Of a DNA stretch of 64,000 bases, positions 9,143-16,640 are shown piece after piece; the stretch's first letter is position 1, and each line of letters begins with the position of its first letter. The notes under the pieces are model-generated. The model was given only the letters and a program-made list of their open reading frames with translations, had not been told where the DNA came from and did no database searches. Origin of the DNA: Micrococcaceae bacterium Sec5.1 (GTDB lineage Bacteria > Actinomycetota > Actinomycetes > Actinomycetales > Micrococcaceae). The stretch lies in NCBI GenBank assembly GCA_039636795.1, contig CP143430.1:4588001-4652000 (forward strand). Direction: 5' to 3'. The translations under genes and the position numbers were made by a program.

Positions 9143-10630
9143 TTAGTCGGGGCAGATCGGCGTTGCTGGTTGCCCTGGCTTGCTCATCTCGAATTGCGGA
9201 ATTTCGTCTGCCGTTGGACCTCCACGGAATTTCGGTGATGGGTGATGGCCCTCGCTGAGGCGTTCGAGTTCCTGTTCCTCGAACACTTCCTCCTGGCCGA
9301 GCATGATGGCCGAATCCTCGTTGGTAATCTCGCCGTTGAAAGCACGGACCATGACGCTGCGGTCGAACTGGCCTTCCCACTTGGCCACTATGAACGTGGC
9401 AACACAGTTGCCCAGCAGGTTGACGACGACGCGCATGGAGTCCATGAGGCGATCGGCTCCGAGGAGGAGTGCTACGCCGGCAACCGGGAAGATGCCGAGG
9501 GCGGCAGCCGTGGCCGAGAGGGCCAGGAACGATGAGCCCGGGACGCCGGCCATGCCCTTGGAGGTCAGGAGCAGCACACCCAGCGCGGCCAACTGCTGGC
9601 CGAGGTCCAGGTGGTGGCCGAACGCTTGGGCCAGGAACAGCAGGGAGATGGAAAGGTATATCGCTGCACCATCAAGGTTGAAGGAGTAGCCGGTGGGAAC
9701 CACCAGGCCGGTGGTTGCCCGGGAGCAGCCGGCGTTGGTCAGCTTGGTCATGATGCGCGGCATGACCGCTTCAGTGGAGGCCGTGCCAAGCGCAAGCAGG
9801 AATTCCTCGCGGGTGTACTTCAGGAAGTGCCAGAGCGGAACGCGGGCGAAGCCCCACGCCACCAGGAACAGAAGACCGATAAAGACGACGGCGGCTCCGT
9901 AACAGGAGGCTATGAGAAGCGCATACGTACCGAGTGTGCCAAGCCCGTACTGGCCGATGATGAAGGCCATGGCGCCGAAAGCACCGATCGGAGCCACCTT
10001 CATGATCCAGGACATGATCTTGAAGATCAGCTCCAGAACGGTCTCCATGAGGCTGATCACGGGCAGGCAGCGCTGGCGACCGATGACCACGATCGCGGCA
10101 CCGAAGAAGACGGAGAAGAAGAGTACCTGGAGCAGGCTGTTGTTGGCGAAGGCGCCGATCACGCTGGTGGGAATGACATCCAGCAGGAAGGCCGCTGCAT
10201 CCTTGGGAACTGCATGGCCGGTCTTTGCGTCCACGGCTTCTTGGGAAAGCGTGGAGGGATCGATGTTCAGGCCGGCACCGGGCTGAACGATGTTGCCCAC
10301 TATGAGTCCGAAGACCAGGGCGAAAAGGGTGGCGCAGGTGAAGTAGAGGAGTGCTTTGACCCCGACCCTTCCGACCGCCTTGACGTCGCCGACTGCCGAG
10401 ATGCCCGTGACGATCACGAGGAAAATCAGCGGGGCGATGATCATCTTGATGAGTTGAATGAATCCATCACCCAGCGGCCGGAGGGTGGACCCGAGGTTCG
10501 GCCAAAAATGACCGATGAGCACACCTGCGACGACGGCGATCAGGATTTGAAAAAAGAGCGACTTATACAGTGGCTTCTTCTTCAGCGGGGCCGAACTCGC
10601 CTTCAGCGCCGCAGAGTCTGGGATCTTCAT
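9143..10630 (-). CDS. dctA: C4-dicarboxylate:cation symporter DctA
   Basis: A dicarboxylate/amino acid:cation symporter with about eight membrane helices and the family re-entrant loop. Motifs include PLYKSLFFQILIAVVAG at the N-terminus, KMIIAPLIFLVIVTGI, ATLSTEAVMPR-like ALGTASTEAVMPR, and VPTGYSFNLDGAAIY. Imports succinate, fumarate and malate. The ATG giving MKIPDSAALK is preferred; a GTG 33 bases upstream is possible, and neither has a clear ribosome site. A 17-bp palindrome lies about 95 bases upstream. Together with the malic enzyme and malate synthase genes it fits C4-acid use. Confidence 0.93.
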   Translation of the reverse strand: MKIPDSAALKASSAPLKKKPLYKSLFFQILIAVVAGVLIGHFWPNLGSTLRPLGDGFIQLIKMIIAPLIFLVIVTGISAVGDVKAVGRVGVKALLYFTCATLFALVFGLIVGNIVQPGAGLNIDPSTLSQEAVDAKTGHAVPKDAAAFLLDVIPTSVIGAFANNSLLQVLFFSVFFGAAIVVIGRQRCLPVISLMETVLELIFKIMSWIMKVAPIGAFGAMAFIIGQYGLGTLGTYALLIASCYGAAVVFIGLLFLVAWGFARVPLWHFLKYTREEFLLALGTASTEAVMPRIMTKLTNAGCSRATTGLVVPTGYSFNLDGAAIYLSISLLFLAQAFGHHLDLGQQLAALGVLLLTSKGMAGVPGSSFLALSATAAALGIFPVAGVALLLGADRLMDSMRVVVNLLGNCVATFIVAKWEGQFDRSVMVRAFNGEITNEDSAIMLGQEEVFEEQELERLSEGHHPSPKFRGGPTADEIPQFEMSKPGQPATPICPD

Positions 10631-10722
10631 TGATCTGAACCAATCAGTTGGGAACAGCCCCACATTTGGGGGTTGTTTTCAAATGTAATCCTGCTCACAT
10701 CATTCCGCAAGGGGAAATTGAA

Positions 10723-10739
10723 TTTCCATATTGTGGAAA
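10723..10739. promoter_or_regulatory. IclR-type operator candidate upstream of dctA
   Basis: The 17-bp sequence TTTCCATATTGTGGAAA has arms TTTCCA/TGGAAA. The same TTTCC-N7-GGAAA layout occurs at 11915 and 27332. IclR-family regulators often bind TGGAA/TTCCA palindromes. Confidence 0.5.
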
Positions 10740-10796
10740 GTCACATTTGGTTTGGAGCTTGGATGTTGGTGCGTCCCCCACCTTCTTTGACGCTGA

Positions 10797-10838
10797 AATG
10801 CCCGTGACACACCCTCCTGCAGGCGTGTCACGGGCATT
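10797..10838. terminator. Hairpin terminator after the SDR gene
   Basis: 14-bp perfect arms AATGCCCGTGACAC / GTGTCACGGGCATT. Lies downstream of the minus-strand SDR gene and upstream of dctA, separating the two transcription units. Confidence 0.65.
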
Positions 10839-10896
10839 CGAAAAGCAAAGTGGGTGGTGGCGGCACGGGCCCACGGTTTGGGGCGGTGCTTTGATG

Positions 10897-11664
10897 CTAG
10901 CCGCGGCCTATGAACGGCATGCCCGCGGCTGTGACCACCAGGGAACCAACGTTGGCCGACGCCGGCATGTTGGCCATCATCAGCACAGCACGGGCTGCGT
11001 CCTCCACGGGGAACATCGGCTCCACGCGACGGCTGCCATCGGCCTGCAACGCACCTGAGCCGACTCCGATGGTGTCCATGATCTCGGTACGGGTATTTCC
11101 GATATCGATCTGCCCGCACGTGATGCCAAAGTCTCGGCCATCCAGCTCAATGCTTTTGGTCAGCCCGGTCATCGCATGCTTGGTCACCGTGTAAGCGACG
11201 GACCTGGGCCTGGGCGAATGTGCAGAGATGGAGCCGTTGTTGATGATGCGGCCACCCTGCGGCTCCTGGGCCTTCATGGTCCTCACAGCCTCAGCGGCGC
11301 ACAGCATGGAGCCCGTGACATTGACGCGCAGCGTGGCCTCCCACTCATCGACGTCGATCTCGCCAACGTCGCCGGCTGGCCCGAAGATGCCTGCATTGTT
11401 GAACAGCACATCAACCCGGCCCCAGCGCTGGCGAACATCAGCGAAAAGGCGGGCAACGTCGTCGGGCACTGTCACATCGCAGGGCACCGCCAGGGCATCC
11501 GGATGGTCGCCCGCGGTCTCCAGCAACTGCGCTTCGCGACGCCCAGCCAACGCCACACGGTAACCATCGGCGAGCATGAGCCGGGCTACGGCCCTCCCAA
11601 TGCCGGAGCCGGCACCGGTCACGACGGCGACCCTTGGGTCTGCGGGCGGGCGTGGGTCAGTCAT
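10897..11664 (-). CDS. SDR-family NAD(P)-dependent oxidoreductase
   Basis: 255 residues, classical short-chain dehydrogenase. Cofactor motif TGAGSGIG near residue 17, NNAG near 90, and catalytic Ser/Tyr/Lys in GSISAHSP and YTVTK near 145-160. Reduces or oxidises a hydroxyl/keto substrate that cannot be named from sequence. A short hypothetical gene lies 46 bases upstream on the same strand and may be cotranscribed from a region containing a TTTCC-N7-GGAAA palindrome. Confidence 0.92.
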   Translation of the reverse strand: MTDPRPPADPRVAVVTGAGSGIGRAVARLMLADGYRVALAGRREAQLLETAGDHPDALAVPCDVTVPDDVARLFADVRQRWGRVDVLFNNAGIFGPAGDVGEIDVDEWEATLRVNVTGSMLCAAEAVRTMKAQEPQGGRIINNGSISAHSPRPRSVAYTVTKHAMTGLTKSIELDGRDFGITCGQIDIGNTRTEIMDTIGVGSGALQADGSRRVEPMFPVEDAARAVLMMANMPASANVGSLVVTAAGMPFIGRG

Positions 11665-11710
11665 GTGGTGGCCTTTCGGGAAATCGCCTTCAACTAGTCA
11701 GCGGCCTGCA

Positions 11711-11923
11711 TCAGCGCGCGGCCTCTGCGGGCTGCCCTTCAGTGGGCTGGTCTGAAGTCGGTTGGGCTGCTGTTATCGGCCAGCCTATGACAGTCCTCGG
11801 ACGCGGCGTTGCATAGGTCCGGACCTTGGGAGTCGTGAGGCCAAGCCGGACCAAGGATTCAGCTATGGTGACGGCCACAGCCACGTCTGCATCGTGGATC
11901 TCCACTTCGTACTGTTTCCACAT
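11711..11923 (-). CDS. Small hypothetical protein
   Basis: 70 residues, not recognised. The N-terminal half (YEVEIHDADVAVAVTIAESLVRLGL) looks like a small alpha/beta fold; the C-terminus is Pro/Thr/Gln-rich. It lies upstream of the SDR gene on the same strand. No ribosome site precedes the ATG, and a 17-bp palindrome overlaps it, so it may be leaderless or start at a later GTG. Moderate confidence that it is coding. Confidence 0.5.
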   Translation of the reverse strand: MWKQYEVEIHDADVAVAVTIAESLVRLGLTTPKVRTYATPRPRTVIGWPITAAQPTSDQPTEGQPAEAAR

Positions 11924-11931
11924 AGCGGAAA
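11915..11931. promoter_or_regulatory. IclR-type operator candidate upstream of the SDR operon
   Basis: TTTCCACATAGCGGAAA, same layout as the palindrome upstream of dctA. It overlaps the first codons of the 70-residue minus-strand gene, so it could be partly coding coincidence. Confidence 0.4.
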
Positions 11932-12064
11932 CAAGTTATTGAATAGTGAAAACACTCTATGACTCACGTCACGTCAGGTCAAGGCGTCACAAGTGTATGG
12001 AGGGTCACATTCGGTTGATTGCCGGGGCATTTCCCAGTTGACTGTTGCGGTTGCGTAATCCGTG

Positions 12065-12093
12065 TTGACGCTGCCCATCGGCAGACGTAATCT
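12065..12093 (+). promoter_or_regulatory. Probable aceE promoter
   Basis: -35 TTGACG (12065-12070), 17-base spacer, -10 TAATCT (12088-12093). The spacer holds the palindrome CTGCC-CATC-GGCAG (12071-12084), a possible operator. About 90 bases remain to the aceE start; that leader contains the half site AATACGAAAT, similar to sequences near 24430 and 31358. Confidence 0.55.
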
Positions 12094-12183
12094 CGAATTG
12101 CAGAATTTTATTCTCACAATACGAAATTCCTTGAGCGCCCCCACAGAGCAAGCGCCCAGACATTCAATGAAGAGAGGTTGGAC

Positions 12184-14973
12184 GTGGCTGCAGGAGAAGA
12201 GACCTCACACATCCTCAGCGGGTTGACTGCCCAGCTGCCTGATCGTGATCCGGAAGAGACCGCGGAGTGGATTGAGTCCCTTGATGCGTTGATCGCGGAG
12301 CAGGGCACGGAGCGTGCCCAGTACATTATGCGGTCGTTGTTGCAGCGTGCCGGTGCCCGGTCGGTGGGTGTGCCGATGGTGACGACCACTGATTATGTGA
12401 ACACGATCCCGGTGGACCAGGAAGCGGAGTTTCCCGGGAACGAGGAGTTCGAGCGCCGGTACCGTGCCTACATGCGCTGGAACGCCGCGGTCATGGTCCA
12501 CCGTGCACAGCGAGCCGATATCGGGGTGGGCGGGCACATTTCCACCTACGCCGGCGCGGCGACCCTGTACGAGGTCGGGTTCAACCATTTCTTCCGCGGC
12601 AAGGACCACCCCTCGGGCGGGGACCAGGTATTCTTCCAGGGCCACGCGTCCCCGGGCATGTACGCCCGCGCGTTCATGGAAGGCCGCCTCTCCGAGGAGG
12701 ATTTGGACGGTTTCCGTCAGGAAAAGTCCAAACAAGGCCACGCCCTGTCCTCCTACCCGCACCCCAGATTGATGCCGGACTTCTGGGAATTCCCCACCGT
12801 GTCGATGGGCATCGGTCCGATGAACGCGATCTACCAGGCCCAGTCCAACCGGTACCTGCACAACCGCGGCCTCAAGGACACCTCCGACCAGCAGGTCTGG
12901 GCCTTCCTCGGCGACGGGGAAATGGACGAGCCCGAGTCCCGCGGGTTGCTGCAGCTGGCAGCGAACGAGAACCTGGACAACCTGAACTTCGTGATCAACT
13001 GCAACCTCCAGCGCCTGGACGGGCCCGTGCGGGGCAACGGCAAGATCATGCAGGAGCTCGAGGCGTTCTTCCGCGGCGCGGGCTGGAACGTGATCAAGGT
13101 CGTCTGGGGCCGGGAATGGGACACCCTCCTGGAAGCGGACCATGACGGGGCGTTGGTGAAAATCATGAACGAAACCCCCGATGGCGACTACCAGACCTAC
13201 AAGGCCGAGTCCGGCGGGTTCGTCCGGGACCACTTCTTCGGCAAGTCCCCGCAGACCAAGGACATGGTCGCGGACCTGACCGATGAGCAGATCTGGGGCC
13301 TCAAACGCGGCGGGCACGATTACCGCAAGGTCTACGCCGCGTACAAGGCAGCGGTCGAGTTCAAGGGCAAACCCACCGTGATCCTGGCCAAAACCGTCAA
13401 GGGCTACGGCCTGGGCCCGCACTTCGAGGGCCGCAACGCCACCCACCAGATGAAAAAGCTGACCATGGAAGACCTCAAGGCCTTCCGTGACCACCTGCGC
13501 ATCCCCATCAGCGATGACCAGCTCGACGCGGACCTCTACCGGCCCCCGTACTACCACCCCGGCATGGACGCCCCGGAAATCAAATACCTGATGGAACGCC
13601 GGGCAGAACTTGGCGGGTTCGTCCCCGAACGCCGCCGCACCCACACCCCCGTCACCCTGCCCGAAGCCAAATCCTACGAGGTCGCCAAACGCGGCTCCGG
13701 CAAACAACAAGCCGCGACCACCATGGCCTTCGTGAGGCTGCTGAAGGACCTGATGCGGGATAAGAACTTCGGGGCCCGGTTCGTGCCCGTCGTCCCGGAT
13801 GAATCCCGGACCTTCGGCATGGACGCGTTCTTCCCGACCGCGAAAATCTACAACCCCAAAGGCCAGAACTACCTCTCCGTGGACCGGGACCTCGTGCTGG
13901 CCTACAAGGAATCCCCCGCCGGGCAACTGATCCACCCCGGCATCAACGAAGCCGGCGCCGTCGCAGCGTTCACCGCCGCCGGAACCGCCTACGCCACCCA
14001 CGGCCAACCCCTGGTCCCGATCTACGTGTTCTACTCCATGTTCGGCTTCCAACGCACCGGAGATTCCTTCTGGGCCGCAGCAGACCAAATGACCCGCGGC
14101 TTCATCATCGGCGCCACCGCAGGACGCACCACCCTCACCGGCGAAGGACTCCAACACGCCGACGGGCACTCCCCCATCCTGGCCTCCACCAACCCCGCCG
14201 TGAAAACCTACGACCCCGCCTACGGCTACGAAATCGGCCACATCATCCGCCACGGCCTCGAAGAAATGTACGGACCCGACACCGAGGCCACCGGCACCGG
14301 CACCGGCACCGGTGAAGACCGAAACGTGATGTACTACCTCACCGTCTACAACGAACCCATCACCCAACCCGCCGAACCCGAGAACCTGGACGTCAACGGG
14401 CTCCTCAAAGGCATCTACCGCCTCGCGCCCGCCCCGGAAAACACCACCGGGAACGGGAACAGGCCCACCGCGAACATCCTCGCCTCCGGCGTGTCCGTGC
14501 CCTGGGCCCTGGACGCCGCCCGGATCCTCGCCGAGGACTGGGGAGTCGCCGCCGACGTCTGGTCCGTGACGTCCTGGAACGAACTGCGACGCGACGGCCT
14601 CGCCGCCGAAGAACACGCCTTCCTCAACCCCGGCCAACCCGCCCGCACCCCGTTCATCACCGAACAACTCGCCGGCACCACCGGACCCGTGATCGCCGTG
14701 TCCGACTACATGAAAGCCGTCCCCGACCAAATCCGCCAATTCATCCCCAACGACTTCGCCTCCCTCGGAGCAGACGGCTTCGGCTTCTCCGACACCCGCC
14801 AAGCCGCCCGCCGCTACTTCAAAAACGACACCCACTCCATCGTCGCCAAAACCCTCCAGTTGCTGGCGGCGAGGGGCGAAGTTGAGGAGGGCGCGCCGTC
14901 GTACGCTATTGACCGCTACAAACTGCTCGACGTGAACGCCGGCACCACCGGCGGAGCAGGCGGCGACGCCTAA
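12184..14973 (+). CDS. aceE: Pyruvate dehydrogenase E1 component, homodimeric type
   Basis: About 929 residues. Decarboxylates pyruvate with thiamine diphosphate and passes acetyl groups to the E2 lipoyl domain. The thiamine-binding motif begins [12 protein letters not shown] (near residue 240) and ends at [11 protein letters not shown]; a transketolase-like central domain holds the [11 protein letters not shown] segment. AGAGAGG before the GTG at 12184 decides the start; a TTG two codons earlier is possible. A repeated ACCGGC run (14289-14316) encodes TGTGTGT in a surface loop. E2 and E3 genes are not adjacent, as is usual in Actinobacteria. Confidence 0.97.
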   Translation: MAAGEETSHILSGLTAQLPDRDPEETAEWIESLDALIAEQGTERAQYIMRSLLQRAGARSVGVPMVTTTDYVNTIPVDQEAEFPGNEEFERRYRAYMRWNAAVMVHRAQRADIGVGGHISTYAGAATLYEVGFNHFFRGKDHPSGGDQVFFQGHASPGMYARAFMEGRLSEEDLDGFRQEKSKQGHALSSYPHPRLMPDFWEFPTVSMGIGPMNAIYQAQSNRYLHNRGLKDTSDQQVWAFLGDGEMDEPESRGLLQLAANENLDNLNFVINCNLQRLDGPVRGNGKIMQELEAFFRGAGWNVIKVVWGREWDTLLEADHDGALVKIMNETPDGDYQTYKAESGGFVRDHFFGKSPQTKDMVADLTDEQIWGLKRGGHDYRKVYAAYKAAVEFKGKPTVILAKTVKGYGLGPHFEGRNATHQMKKLTMEDLKAFRDHLRIPISDDQLDADLYRPPYYHPGMDAPEIKYLMERRAELGGFVPERRRTHTPVTLPEAKSYEVAKRGSGKQQAATTMAFVRLLKDLMRDKNFGARFVPVVPDESRTFGMDAFFPTAKIYNPKGQNYLSVDRDLVLAYKESPAGQLIHPGINEAGAVAAFTAAGTAYATHGQPLVPIYVFYSMFGFQRTGDSFWAAADQMTRGFIIGATAGRTTLTGEGLQHADGHSPILASTNPAVKTYDPAYGYEIGHIIRHGLEEMYGPDTEATGTGTGTGEDRNVMYYLTVYNEPITQPAEPENLDVNGLLKGIYRLAPAPENTTGNGNRPTANILASGVSVPWALDAARILAEDWGVAADVWSVTSWNELRRDGLAAEEHAFLNPGQPARTPFITEQLAGTTGPVIAVSDYMKAVPDQIRQFIPNDFASLGADGFGFSDTRQAARRYFKNDTHSIVAKTLQLLAARGEVEEGAPSYAIDRYKLLDVNAGTTGGAGGDA

Positions 14974-14990
14974 CAACACGCACAAATACA

Positions 14991-15036
14991 GTTGGCGGCA
15001 GTGTTCGTGAAGAACACTGCCGCCAACTTGTTTTTG
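14991..15036 (+). terminator. Intrinsic terminator of aceE
   Basis: 16-bp perfect arms GTTGGCGGCAGTGTTC / GAACACTGCCGCCAAC, five-base loop, then TTGTTTTTGTG. Confidence 0.9.
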
Positions 15037-15055
15037 TGTGTAGTACCGGGGAGGC

Positions 15056-15247
15056 CTAGGTGCCCAGATTCCTCCGGTCTACGACGAATCCGGTTGCCGC
15101 GTTTTCGCGGACTGCGTTGATACCGGCCACGACGGCCTTCAAATTGGGAAACTGTGGCGACACTGCCACAACTGTGCCGTCATCGGCTGTGAGTCGGAAC
15201 CTGAACGTGTTCGTCCCGGCCTTGAGTATTTCGAAACTGCCCGCCAT
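15056..15247 (-). CDS. YegP-like DUF1508 protein
   Basis: 63 residues forming one DUF1508 unit: SFEILKAGTNTFRFRLTADD, then a VVAVSPQFPNLKAVVAGI helix-strand. The family is small, often stress-linked and of unknown mechanism. The ATG at 15247 is preferred (upstream GGAGG and AGGGGAAG); a GTG six codons earlier overlaps that ribosome site. Convergent with aceE, sharing its terminator region. Confidence 0.8.
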   Translation of the reverse strand: MAGSFEILKAGTNTFRFRLTADDGTVVAVSPQFPNLKAVVAGINAVRENAATGFVVDRRNLGT

Positions 15248-15432
15248 CTTCCCCTTTTCCTCCACGCATCATTGCATTAGAGCGATTTGAACAATTCCCT
15301 ACCGACAATAATGGCCGTCGGAACCTACCAACAGACCTACTGAGGAGTAGTTTGCAACCGATTTTGGTAGATGTCCCGGAAAGCTCTGAGCGAGCTACAG
15401 ACCGCGTGCATGCCCGCGCGTATCGTGAGGAT

Positions 15433-16044
15433 ATGACTGGATCCGGCGTGGCGCCCACTACGGGCGTCCTGCTTGCCGCAGGGGCTGGTACGCGCTTGGG
15501 CCGCGGACCGAAAGCGCTGCTCCCCTACCGCGGCCGCACGCTGGTTGAGGTGCTCGCCGATACTCTCTTCGACGGCGGCTGCCGGGAGGTTGTGGTCGTG
15601 GTCGGGGCCGAGGCGGACCGCGTTCGAAGCACCACAGATCTACGGACATACACCGTGGTCGAGAACGAGAACTGGGCCAAGGGCATGGCTGGTTCTTTCC
15701 GCGCAGGAATCGAGGCGGCCTCGCCGGGACACAGCATCATGGTGGCTCTGGTGGATCAGCCCGGTTTAACCCCGACGGCGGTCAGCAGGCTGCTGGGCAG
15801 CCACCGTCCAGGTCGGGTCACGGCAGCCGCCTACCCTGACGAGTCAGGGCACCTTAAGCGTCGGCACCCGGTGATTATCGACGTCGGGCTCCGATCCCAA
15901 GCGGCGGAAGCGGCGAATGGTGACACGGGGGCGCGATCGTTCCTCAAAGCGCACCCGGGCTTGGTGGACCTGGTGGACTGCAGTGACCTCTGCTCCGGCG
16001 AAGACCTGGATACGAAGGACCAGTTGCACCTGCTGGAGGACTGA
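15433..16044 (+). CDS. MocA/MobA-like nucleotidyltransferase
   Basis: About 203 residues, a Rossmann-like NTP transferase. N-terminal GVLLAAGAGTRLGRGPKALLP is the nucleotide-binding signature, followed by ENWAKGMAGSFRAGI and VALVDQPGLTP, as in molybdenum-cofactor cytidylyltransferase MocA. MocA makes the cytidylated cofactor of xanthine-dehydrogenase-type enzymes, and such an enzyme is encoded 600 bases away on the other strand, so a role in its maturation is likely. A TTG at 15352 with a good GAGGAG site would add 27 residues; the shorter start matches family length. Confidence 0.82.
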   Translation: MTGSGVAPTTGVLLAAGAGTRLGRGPKALLPYRGRTLVEVLADTLFDGGCREVVVVVGAEADRVRSTTDLRTYTVVENENWAKGMAGSFRAGIEAASPGHSIMVALVDQPGLTPTAVSRLLGSHRPGRVTAAAYPDESGHLKRRHPVIIDVGLRSQAAEAANGDTGARSFLKAHPGLVDLVDCSDLCSGEDLDTKDQLHLLED

Positions 16045-16084
16045 CTGGAGGCTTGATCAATCCCGGGCCGGTAAGTTTGAATCC

Positions 16085-16567
16085 ATGATCCAGATTGCAC
16101 TTGACGATCCCACGCGCCCGGATGTCCATCAGCTCCTCAGCGAACATCTGGCGGACATGTTTGCGACGTCGCCCGCAGAGAGCGTGCACGCATTGGACCA
16201 TTCGGCGTTGTCGCATGAAGCGATCACGTTCTGGACGGCCCGCGAAAACGGCGTGTTGCTGGGATGCGGGGCGCTGAAGGAACTGGCCACTTCTGACGGA
16301 GACGGCCGGTCCGGCGAGATCAAGTCGATGCGCACCACCGCCGCTGCCCGTGGGCGCGGAGTGGCCACCCTGATGCTCAAGCACATCGTGGCCGAAGCTG
16401 GCCGCCGGGGCTACGAACGCGTGAGCCTGGAAACCGGTACCGAAGAATACTTTGCGCCCGCGCGTCGTTTGTATGCCCGGCAAGGATTCACCGAATGCCC
16501 GCCCTTCGCGGACTACACCCTTGACCCGAACAGCGTGTTCATGGAGCTCGCCGTCTCCCCCACGTAG
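16085..16567 (+). CDS. GNAT-family N-acetyltransferase
   Basis: 160 residues. The acetyl-CoA-binding motif is seen in KSMRTTAAARGRGVATLML (about residues 78-96), followed by the ETGTEEYFAPARRLYARQGF segment typical of GNAT enzymes of the PhnO/YsnE type. The substrate is unknown. It lies 40 bases after the MocA-like gene on the same strand and ends at palindromic repeat copy B. Confidence 0.88.
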   Translation: MIQIALDDPTRPDVHQLLSEHLADMFATSPAESVHALDHSALSHEAITFWTARENGVLLGCGALKELATSDGDGRSGEIKSMRTTAAARGRGVATLMLKHIVAEAGRRGYERVSLETGTEEYFAPARRLYARQGFTECPPFADYTLDPNSVFMELAVSPT

Positions 16568-16575
16568 CCGTCCCA

Positions 16576-16634
16576 CCCAAGTAAGTCGCAGTTAAGCGCG
16601 TTCTCAAAACGCGCTCAACTGCGACTCAGTTGGG
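16576..16634. repeat. Intergenic palindromic repeat, copy B
   Basis: Arms AGTCGCAGTTAAGCGCG (16584-16600) and CGCGCTCAACTGCGACT (16610-16626), one mismatch, flanked by CCCAAGTA and CAGTTGGGG. Located between convergent stops, as copy A is. Confidence 0.8.
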
Positions 16635-16640
16635 GTGGGG

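Noticed and set aside
14289..14316. ACCGGC tandem repeat inside aceE
   Set aside because: In frame, encodes a Thr-Gly loop; most likely ordinary low complexity.
12205..14985. A 926-codon open frame on the minus strand opposite aceE
   Set aside because: Reading gives low-complexity Gly/Val/Glu/Asp-rich sequence; it is the antisense shadow of GC-rich aceE codons.
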